A DNA stretch of 64,000 bases from NCBI GenBank assembly GCA_946406115.1, contig OX291547.1, forward strand, positions 13,893,001 through 13,957,000, given 5' to 3'. Numbering within the stretch: the stretch's first letter is position 1; each line of letters begins with the position of its first letter. The notes under the pieces are model-generated. The model saw only the letters and a program-made list of their open reading frames with translations, searched no databases and was not told where the DNA came from. A program made the position numbers and the translations under genes. The stretch comes from Apoda limacodes. Taxonomy: Eukaryota > Arthropoda > Insecta > Lepidoptera > Limacodidae. Shown here in pieces: positions 55,138 to 64,000 of this stretch.

Positions 55138-55703
55138 CTGCAATAAAATTTTATAATCCTCAGTTATAAAAACGTTCCCATTAGGAACAAAAAACCACTA
55201 CTAAAATAACTATGTGATAAACATTTGTGTTTGTCTTAAGTCTGGGTTATTTATGTATTTAAGTATTTGCATCCGTTGTTCGGTTTTTATAGTACAAGCT
55301 TTGCTTAGGTTGCAACCAGATGGCGCTGTCTGATATGTCCAAAATAAATGGGCATTCCGTGACGGCCAACAATCTTTTTTTAACATGGGCTTACAATGGG
55401 TCTTACAACTAAAGGTTTAAAAGTTTAGTTTCTGATTTCGGCACAGTGTCATGCTAAGTAGTCGCGGACGGACTAAGTTGGCTGTACCACAATTACAGTC
55501 AACTTTATACACCCCGGTACACTAAAGTGGTAATTTATCCTTCGGCCATCTCATACTACTGGACTGGATATTTTGTCACGGGGAGACCCGTTTAATTTAA
55601 TTATAAAATTAAATTAGATTAAATTTTTAGTTGTACAGGTACAATATATTACCCAGTTTGATTTATTTGTGCATTTCTTATATATGTAGTTTTTTGTACT
55701 TAC
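55138..55703. other. Intron with a headless SINE
   Basis: Contains the SINE at 55214-55345 and a GC-richer unassigned block at about 55440-55590. Otherwise nothing is recognised. Confidence 0.4.
55214..55345 (+). mobile_element. SINE body without tRNA head
   Basis: ACATTTGTGTTTGTCTTAAG, then TCTGGGTTATTTATG, TACAAGCTTTGCTTAGG and CAGATGGCGCTGTCTGA follow the body of the SINE at 53518-53770 in the same order. The tRNA-like head is missing, as in a 5'-truncated or decayed copy. Confidence 0.65.
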
Positions 55704-55810
55704 CCTATAATTTCCAAGATTGACTACTGTGCATTTAAAAGTTGCGTCTCGTCCTAAAGGAATTGTTAAGTTGGTTATTGGCTCTCCAAATTCTGGCGCT
55801 TCTACACCTC
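55704..55810 (-). CDS. DIP/lachesin-like gene, first exon seen (start of Ig1)
   Basis: This is the most upstream exon found for the IgSF gene whose other exons lie at 54952, 53307, 26965, 25911, 24952 and 22978. Acceptor AATGTGTTTGCAG at 55811, donor AGG|GTAAGT at 55703. It encodes VEAPEFGEPITNLTIPLGRD and ATFKCTVVNLGNYR; FKC holds the first Ig1 cysteine. Joined, the exons give about 390 residues: three Ig domains and a GPI signal. DIPs are neuronal surface receptors that bind Dpr proteins in synaptic partner choice; lachesin acts in septate junctions. Overall the wording of the conserved stretches favours a DIP. The signal-peptide exon is not found. Entry phase 1 shows that another exon must exist. 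Confidence 0.9.
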
Positions 55811-58305
55811 CTGCAAACACATTTGCATTTAGTTTTAAAAGTAAATATTTGGAAAGTACTATTATAATGTGAACTTATTAACTAAATACTCTGGCTATGG
55901 TTGTTGTGGTAATAGAATAAGAATAAATATTAGGTTATAGAGAGAACAGCGTATTACTATTAATTCTTATATATATATATATAAATATAATATAATTAAA
56001 TATTTTATTTCTAAAGTGTAGTCTGCAGTACCTACAAACTTTCAATATCCATATGCATGTATATAAACTATAATGCAAATATCTAGTGTTATGGAATGAA
56101 TTGTAAGTTTGATTGTTCGTTTATTTACTTTTTATTTAGCAGATATAGATAATAGCGTAATTGCTTGTGACTTCAAAATTTGGGCCATAGGAATTAATTT
56201 TAATATTAAATTGTGCCAGGTTATCTAGTGGTATTTCAAATTTCAAGGAATTGTGTTGTAGTATTTTATACAAACTTTTAGTTGTATAAGACTTTAGTCA
56301 TTTAAGTCCGGCCAGAAAACGTTTGCACTATCAAATTATATAATCATCTTATAACAGTCTCAGCGGTGACCTTTATGGAACGTTTTTATGCAAGTCTTTG
56401 TCGTTTAAACGAAAAATATATGATAATTATGTTCATGGTAATCGTTACGACCACGTTAAGACTTTTAGATAGTTAAAAAACTCTTACAAGATGAACGTAT
56501 ACAGGTCCCAATTATTTATTTTATAAGACTATAGATAAATTTCGACATGTTAATCATATAAGGGTAATAAATTATCCTCCTACATAACCTATTGTCATGT
56601 TTACGTTTCGTATAAGCACTTTTGACGATGCTTACACGATTCTTTTACAATATTTAAAAGACGAATAATCAGAATAATAATAATTAAATAAGTTATATTC
56701 CTAAAAAGGTCATATTAGATGTTGTTATAAACATTTTGATTATTTAATTGTTTTACCGATTTTTTTTTCGCTTCTTTGACGGTATCCTAAAAATGGCGGA
56801 CAATAAGTGTAATTAAGTCGTGTAATATGACCTACAGTTATATAATTTCGTATAATGGTTATCATCACTACATTACATTGCATTTTTGTATTATCAAATT
56901 TAAAAACGGCAGACGTGGTCAAATGCATTTAAAATACGCGAAAAATCGACACCTGTCTTACCTGAGCGCGCGCCGCGTCACCACTTGGGGCTTAGTGACC
57001 CCCCATTTCATATATGGTAGGTATAGGGGCCTCACTGTACAAAACCCCAAGTCTGGTCAAATACATACAGGTAGCTTTCCACTGGCTCTTAAGCTATTAT
57101 GTTGATAGTAGTAGCGGGAGCATAATTACTTTCAAAAAATGTTAACTATAAAGCTAGTAAATTACTGTAATAAAATTTTGATATCTAATGTGATATTATT
57201 GTAATTAATTATTTTACACTTATTACGCTAAGCTGTTCGCCTATCAAAAATATATTTTTGCCGCGGAAAAATGAGCTCTATTTGAAACTGACATTGTCTG
57301 TTTTAGCTTAACATCCATAAAGCAAATGTATATGCGCTTTGGGGGCCCCCTTTAATTGTTAGGTTTTTATCTGAAGACAATAATTATATCAGCAAGTTCC
57401 AAAAGTAAAGTACATGTAAAAATTATTGTTTGATGTAAGCAGTTGATACATCACAACAAAGTTTTCTGACTCAGTGGTCAAAAATCTAAACTGCAGACAT
57501 ATTAAAATTGTACAAACTTTCACGACACTAGCGACCATACACCGGATAAGAAAAGTTTGTTATAATTAAGTTTGTTTCTAATATACATTTTAAGATGAAA
57601 AATGTATCTATTCTATCAATAACAGATTGAAAAAAAATAATGAAGCTGACAAGCTGGTTGTTTTTTTATTTCCATTTTAATGGTAAAAAATTAAAGACAA
57701 AGGAACGATGAAATGAGTATAATAACAATAATAATGAAAGATCAGCTTGTGTACATCATTAGTGAGTTTCCGGGGCTTAATTGCTACAAACGATGCCTTT
57801 AACGGAAGTCAAAAGATAGCAACAGTGTAGCAAACGTTTTGTGATTTGGTATCAGAAAGGCAGGGTAAATATTTTACTGATAAAATGGAGACAACTGAAA
57901 AATAAAACGTTCGTATTTCGTTATAGTAACAACTTCTAGTGACTTATAAAGTCCTAGTACATCAATCTTACAAATCTTCATAGAATTAAGAAATAATATA
58001 GTAATAAATTATTTTTTTATAAATAATATTTATTATTAATTAATTAACGTTTGAGACTCTCAGAAGGTAAAAAAAAGTCTGAAGAAAATATCAATGGCAA
58101 CATCATCAATGTAAATTAATATATTTATAGCAAAGATGCAGTCAAAATATTAACTTGGACAGTCCTTGATCCTCCAACATTTTTTTCACAGCCATAGATA
58201 TGAAATTTACGTTATCTTTTTTTGAAGGAGTCTCAAACGAAGAAAGATTATTTTTATACATGTAAGATTATGTCTATGTATGTTTATTTATAATGTACTA
58301 GATTT
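55811..58305. other. Upstream intron or flank, no gene recognised
   Basis: Mostly very AT-rich. A GC-richer island at about 56940-57070 (CTGAGCGCGCGCCGCGTCAC) sits inside a short ORF with no recognisable domain. No signal-peptide exon could be identified here. Confidence 0.4.
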
Positions 58306-59025
58306 TTCCACCAGATCCGTCTGCCCTTAATTCAGTTATCGGCCGCCGTGGAACTCCTTAATTATTTTTTCTTCATTCTGGTACAAAACAGTCAATTATA
58401 TACAGGTATTATCTAAATTTACCTTATAACAAAGACAAGGAGTACCCAAATAGTACTCATACAATTATATAACCTTATTTTAATTTGTTAATATATCTCA
58501 GATAACTACTACTCAAATAATTACGTATCATAGTTAAATAACATGACGTGCATACCAACTTTAAGCTTATAACAAATGATATACTCGTAATAAATACTTA
58601 AAATATATACTTGCTATTAGCAAAGTTTCTTTTATAAATGAGTACAGTTTCAGTAATGAAAAAAGTCAATGTCGTGAAAATTATTTTTAATTGAATTCAA
58701 GCAGCGATAAGTAAAACTATTGCGAGTATATTTTTTTTTGCAAACGAGGAGGCACGGAAATATTAAGTTTACGTGAAGGACGTACAGGAAGACGTATATT
58801 AGTGAAGTTTGCTACAGCAAGCTATAGCTGCAGCTATACTTCGTTTAAGCTCTGTTATAGTCATTCCCGTGGGAAATTTTTGGGATAAAAAGTAGGTCCT
58901 ATTCCAGTACCAAACCTTATGTTTGCTAAGTTTTCATTCCGATCCGTCCAGTGGTTGAAGCGTGATTGAGTGACAAACATCCATCGACAAATAATTTCAC
59001 ATTTATATACTTAGTAGGATTTCTT
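58306..59025 (-). mobile_element. Helitron copy split by an insertion of about 420 bp
   Basis: The 3' part (58306-58375, CTAGATTTTTCCACCAG ... AACTCCTTAATTA) and the rest (about 58800-59025, TTAGTGAAGTTTGCTACAGC ... AATAATTTCACATTTATATA) are collinear with the intact element at 17930-18232. They are separated by AT-rich sequence of about 420 bp that is not part of the family. Confidence 0.65.
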
Positions 59026-60164
59026 AATTATATGAAGATTTTGTTTGTTAGATTAATATACAAGGAGTTTATAAGTCACTAGTAGTTGTTTGTGAAGTTC
59101 GTTATGACCGTGTTTCCAGACCAAAGATGTAGTTGGGATTTTCATTGACCAGAGATGTGCATTGGTAGAGTGTATAAGTACTTACTACTATAATGATACT
59201 ATAAGGACTGGAGACATTGCTACAGGTTCAAGTTCTGGCTCAAGGTTAATCTTTGACTGCGTCTTTGCTTTGAAAATATTTATATACATTAATTTTGTTA
59301 CATTATATACTTATACGTACTTAATACATAAAATCTCTACCAATAGGATTTTCAGGGTATGTATTTATTTTTACTATTTATAGCTACAATTATATGATAG
59401 CTATAATCAGTATGTATGTCTATTATATTCTTTTCTCAACGTGTGTCTTAATGTGTATGTGAACAGAGAAAGATAGAGAATAAAAAGAGACCGAGAGAAA
59501 AAAGAGAAAATTTCATTTGAAGTAATGTAATTTAGAATCATGTTTGACTACAATTAGCTGTAAATGTAGGTATAATGGTACCTAAAATGTTTACACGCTT
59601 TCGACTCATTTCAGGAGTTTTGTGAATTTAATGATTTTCACTAATAGAGATTCATTCATTGAACATGAATGAACGGAATGAATTTACAGCAGTTCTTTTC
59701 CTTACGGAACCCCACAAAAAGGAGCGAATCATTCCAATCTTTTATTAAGCAAGTAAGCATGAACCAGCTTTTGTTTTTCCATCATTCTTTTTCTGATATT
59801 TTTACCATGGTATTACGCTCTGGGAATGACGCTTGGGTACAAAAAGAAAATTAGCAATGATTGATTACTTGACTTGTACTTGCGATGTGAGCCTACAAAA
59901 CCTACATTCGCTAAAGTGTTTTACGAGAATTATTCTGCCATCTTTCCATTAATTCTGATTATATTATACAGGCTTGTGTGAACCCCCTACGTTTTATAAT
60001 AATATAGTTAAAACGAAAAGGCTGCTTTCTGCAAGAAATATTTTTCTTTCGAGCACCCTCTTTCACTGCAAAGTCTTTCGATTAAATAGATCTTTAAAAA
60101 AAAAAGCAGTAGATTTTTTCATACAAAATTAATCTGCTATAATCTTCGGATTTCCCCGAATTTC
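59026..60164. other. AT-rich sequence, no gene recognised
   Basis: No gene. The segment at about 59980-60160 (TTTCATACAAAATTAATCTG, then TATAATCTTCGGA) shares blocks with 62395-62450 and is probably a dispersed repeat. Confidence 0.4.
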
Positions 60165-60285
60165 ATTTTTCGTCGTCGTCGAGGTTTTAGCCGGAAGACG
60201 TCCACTACCCAACGTAGGTCTCCCCCATATGTCTCCACAACGGCCGGTCCAGAGCCGCCTGCTCCCATCGGCTTATATAATATTA
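60165..60285 (-). repeat. 3' tail of a common lepidopteran LINE
   Basis: GCCGGAAGACGTCCACTACC, GTAGGTCTCCCCCAT and CACAACGGCCGGTCC match a block I remember as a very abundant lepidopteran LINE tail. No ORF is preserved. Confidence 0.5.
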
Positions 60286-60352
60286 ATTTAATTTTATATT
60301 ATTTATTATTATTTTGTGTTTTAAGATAGTAAAAAAAACAACTATTGTAGTC

Positions 60353-60383
<31 letters not shown>

Positions 60384-61711
60384 CCACTAAGGTGGCAAAC
60401 AAGCTTACGGCCCGCCTGATGGTAAGCGGTCACCGTAGCCTATGGACGCTTGCAACACCAGGGGTATCACTTGCGCGTTGCCGACCCTTCAGAAATCTAA
60501 TAACTTCTTTCTTGAAGAACTCCATACTGTAGTCCTTGCAGAAAACCTTGGCAGGGAGCTCATTCCACAACTTAAGCGTTCGCGGGAGGAAGTTTCTCTG
60601 AAACCGCACTGTACGCGACCATTTAGGTTCTAAAGTGTGAGAATGAATTCCCTGCCGATGGCGAGCGGTGCGATGGTAGAAAGTAGCCGTGGGCATCATT
60701 TCGAACAATTCCTCAGAACACAACCCATTGTACAAGCGGTAGAACACACACAGTGAGGCAAAGTCTCTCCTCAGACTTAAGGGCTCGATACCGCAAGTGA
60801 GTTTGGAATCGTCGACAATTCTCACAGCCCGTCGTTGAACCGAGTCAAAAGGGCCAAGCTGGTATCCGGGTGCACCTGCCCAGAGATGGCAGCAGTACTC
60901 CATATGGGGCCTAACTTGCGACTTGTAAAGTAACAACCTTTGCCCCGACGTGAAGTACTGCTTCGCTCTGTTGAGTACACCAAGTTTTTTGGACGCCAGC
61001 TTTACCTTATCTTGTAAATGATCTCGGAACTGAACATCGCTGGAGATGTCGACACCAAGGATCCCAATGCTCTTGGAGATGGAGAGGGGAGTGTTCTGGA
61101 ATTGTGGGACCACAGTGAATGGAGTTTTCTTAGCGGTGAACGCGCACACTTGTGTCTTTGTAGGGTTGAATCGGACCAAGTTTACCCGTCCCCAGTCAGA
61201 GACCTGGGACAGTGTGGTCTCGATTTGAGACACAAGTTCTCCGCGGTTTTCCTCCACAACGGAACGAGGGATGTTTGCACGACCCGTGTAAAAAGCGTCT
61301 CCAGTACTGTCATCTGCATAGCAATGTATGTTGTTGATGTCCAACATGTCATTGATATGCAGTAGAAACAGCGTAGGAGACAGCACAGAGCCTTGCGGGA
61401 CACCAGCATTAATGTCCATGCTATCAGAGCAACTACCGTCAACTACGGTTCGTATGCGTCTGCCGGACAAAAAGCTAGCCACCCATTTGCACAAACCCTC
61501 GGGCACTCCGTAAGATGGCAACTTCGATAGAAGACCGCGGTGCCAGACCCGATCGAACGCCTTCGCTATGTCCAGGCTACATGCCAATGCCTCCCCCTGA
61601 CTCTCAATGGCTAGTGCCCATCGGTGTGTGAGATACACTAGAAGGTCACCAGTCGAGCGACTGTGGCGAAAGCCATATTGACGGTCACTGACCAGATCGT
61701 GTACTTCTAGG
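60353..61711 (-). mobile_element. 5'-truncated Jockey/CR1-like LINE, largely open RT
   Basis: An uninterrupted minus-strand frame runs from the truncation point at about 61711 to the stop at 60430 (402 codons from the first Met, open further upstream with LVSDRQYGFRHSRSTGDLL). It has the RT blocks SLDIAKAFDRVWHRGLLSKL, GVPQGSVLSPTLFLLHINDM and the catalytic box CYADDST, then a C-terminal QVRPHMEYCCHLWAG region. A poly(A) (T run 60353-60380) closes the element. The frame is intact, so the insertion is fairly recent. The endonuclease and 5' part are missing, so it cannot move by itself. A TTAG microsatellite adjoins its 5' end. The copies at 973, 16003 and 19309 belong to this family. Confidence 0.9.
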
Positions 61712-61828
61712 TTAGTTAGTTAGTTAGAGCTCTTAAGAACAAAAAGTTAAGCGTTTGGCGTTTTTGAATTCATGAGATTACTTTTTTGAGATTGAGATTG
61801 AGGCGCTGAAATTTTGTTCTGTTATTTG

Positions 61829-61887
61829 AAATAAAAGCCACATATCGTTAAAAATTGACGCCGTTTAACGATATGTGGCTTTTATTT
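61829..61887. repeat. Perfect 24-bp inverted repeat with 11-nt loop
   Basis: The arm AAATAAAAGCCACATATCGT... at 61829-61852 is exactly complementary to 61864-61887; the loop reads AATTGACGCCG. It could be a tiny foldback transposon, a recent inverted duplication or a hairpin transcript. No polymerase signals are seen. Confidence 0.85.
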
Positions 61888-63220
61888 TTATATGTGTATA
61901 AGCTTCCAAAGCTGTCTATTTTGTCTAAATCTTAGTTTAATTAGAGTTTTATATAAACTGTGAACTATTTTTTTTCAGTTCGCTACTTAGAACACGTTGT
62001 TTTCATAATCACAAAAGGTATATTCTTCTTTAAAATGCCTGTTAATTATTAAATACGTAGAGATTTTAGAAATAATTAGATGTATGAATTCACGGAACAT
62101 TATTTTTCATGATTTAGTAATATTTCTTGAATGTTATGTACATACTTTTGCTACTATGGTAAATAGTTTGATATGATATTAAAGTATTTTGATTGACAAA
62201 ATGAATATAGTTATACCTAGATATTTTTAATGCACTTTGTTTGGGATGAATCTGAATCGGTTTCATTTTTAAAAACTTCTTTATTTTTTTCTCTATGGTG
62301 AACTAAAGTTATTTGCATAATTGTCGTTCGTATGAACGCAAATTTTACATAATTTACCTGAATATAAAAAATAATTAACCTTTAACACGCCGCAGATTGT
62401 TTTCATACAAAATGCATTTTGCCATAATCTCCGAAGTTCTCTTAATTTTAGTTTACGTTTTAATATCAAACAAGGACAAAATTTTAGAAGATTTTTTCAT
62501 ATTTTTGCAAAAGTGCCGGAATTTCTTATATACAACAACTTTAAAAAATATATGAAAAAATAATGGCTTATCTTAATCGCATGAAACCAAAAGCCGCAAC
62601 CACTTATTTTTTTGTTCTTTTTTTTAAATCAAAAGAAGATTTTGTAATTTTGTATGAAGAACGATCTACGGCGTTTACCCTTAATAATTCCATAAATACA
62701 ATTTACAAATTTTTCAAGATAAAAATGTCCTTATCGTAATAGCTGAGCTTATGTTTTAATTTACTTTTCGAGACCTAGGGAATAATTTACGACTATTTTT
62801 GGAGTGATATATTTATATGTGTGAGTTTGAATCAACTGGAATCGAGGATTCGTTTTTCAGAAATATTAAACCATAAAAAAAATATGTCTTGTCCATATTT
62901 TATTTTAAAGTTCTATGAAACTTGGTTCTATTTTGCTTTCGAGGGTGCTGAATTCAAATTTTTAAAATGGCGCATGGTAACAAATAAACGTGGATTAAAC
63001 TGTAGGAAAAGTTAAAGGTTAAAAAAAACCTTATTTATTTAAAGTAATAACACAGCAAAGTAGGAAACTCTCGTAAAATTAGCATTATGCTTAATAAAGC
63101 TTTGTTTATTAAAGAAATAAGCTCTAATAACGCCAACAATTTTCGCTTACGAAGTACGTCTTTTTATAAATTTCAGGATTTCTTGGTATGTTGTCCTTAT
63201 ATCCTTATACATTTTATAAG
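61888..63220. other. AT-rich sequence with a dispersed repeat
   Basis: No gene. The part at about 62380-63010 shares TTTCATACAAAAT and CATAATCTCCGAA-type blocks with 60120-60150. The 64-codon ORF at 62821 shows no domain. Confidence 0.4.
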
Positions 63221-63530
63221 CATTTTCCCACGGTTCCGTTCGCGCTGAATTCGGCATGGGATTTCTACGGCAACTCCATGAGTATAGAGAGAAAGTTTGC
63301 TATAGCAAGCTTTATTTACACTTTTACACGTAGTTGTAGTTATTCTTAAGGTAAAATCTGCATTTTAAAAGTTAAAAGAAAGCCCACGTTCTTCTCCGTT
63401 CTTTCCAAAATCTCCGTACCAAAAATCAGATGAATTGGTTGCGACTTTAATAAAATAATAAAAATCTAACAAACAAATAACAAACGGACAGACTTTCACA
63501 AATTTATTTAAGTTTATATTAGGATTATTC
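63221..63530 (-). mobile_element. Degenerate Helitron (Lep1-like) copy
   Basis: CGGCAACTCCATGAGTATAG, then AAGTTTGCTATAGCAAGC and AACAAACGGACAGAC follow the order of the intact element at 17930-18232. The interior is diverged and neither terminus is intact. Confidence 0.6.
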
Positions 63531-64000
63531 TCAAATATTTATAAACAAGCATTTTACCTATATAGAACTTAGAAGCAAATAATTTTCATTTGGAGGATAA
63601 GAGATCCAAAGAGAAATAAATCTATTGTTTCTATTAAGGGGAATTAGCTCATTAAATAAATGGATTCAAAATTGCAAGCCATTCAATTTACATAACGATC
63701 AATTTGTACAATTGAAAGGCTAAATTGTCTTGACTCTCTCCAATAATATCTCGTATTTTCCTCGGCTCAAATAGTTGTGAAATTAATTACAAGTTTTTGG
63801 TTTGACTTTACTTTACCACGACATTGCCCACTGGATAGCCATGTAATTAGATTTTATTTAATGACTGGCTTATAACAATAAATATAAATTAAGTATGTAG
63901 TTCTGAAATATAAAAAAAAACCTGCATCTTATGCCCGCATTGAATCGGGGTTCCGTAGAATAAGGATACACATACAATTTAGATATATGGAAACTTTTTT
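63531..64000. other. AT-rich sequence, no gene recognised
   Basis: Nothing can be supported up to the end of the window. Confidence 0.4.

Overview
This window looks like nuclear DNA of a butterfly or moth. It is AT-rich, has spliced genes, and carries repeats I know as typical of Lepidoptera: Lep1-type Helitrons, a Metulj-like tRNA SINE, and the repeat family beginning GGTTCCGTAC. The species cannot be named from sequence alone. There are no bacterial or organelle genes.

One host gene is supported. Seven coding exons on the minus strand, from 55810 down to 22978, join in frame into about 390 residues of a three-immunoglobulin-domain cell-surface protein with a GPI-type C-terminus. It belongs to the Dpr-interacting protein (DIP)/lachesin family, and I think DIP-gamma is closest. 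The signal-peptide exon was not found and probably lies beyond 64000 or unrecognised upstream of exon A.

The dominant object is one very large Ty3/gypsy-class LTR retrotransposon at 28614-51394 (22,781 bp), inserted in the 26-kb intron that splits the second Ig domain and antisense to the gene. Its two LTRs are 5,734 bp each, begin TGTAG and end CTACA, and are flanked by a 4-bp GAGT duplication. They are identical wherever I compared them, so the insertion is young. Each LTR carries a TATA box, a 131-bp tandem repeat and an older decayed repeat array. Between the LTRs lie a 6.6-kb leader with a 297-bp duplication, a 189-bp satellite-like array and an antisense ORF, then gag (40930-41925) and pol (42003-45416). 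Gag and pol are joined by an apparently perfect -1 frameshift signal: GGGAAAC, a 6-nt spacer and an H-type pseudoknot. Pol starts with a G-patch-like motif before protease, RT, RNase H and integrase. No env is present. A donor-like site in the LTR and an acceptor-like site just before gag suggest the long leader may be spliced out.

The rest is a transposon landscape. From 1 to 22977 there is no host gene, only Helitrons, TTAA-flanked MITEs, 5S-rRNA-derived and tRNA-derived SINEs, decayed LINE reverse transcriptases, a decayed DDE transposase and a Helitron helicase relic. The introns hold more of the same; a SINE and a Helitron end lie within 20 nt of DIP splice sites. From 55811 to 64000 there are Helitron pieces, a 5'-truncated but largely open LINE (60353-61711) and a perfect 24-bp inverted repeat at 61829-61887.
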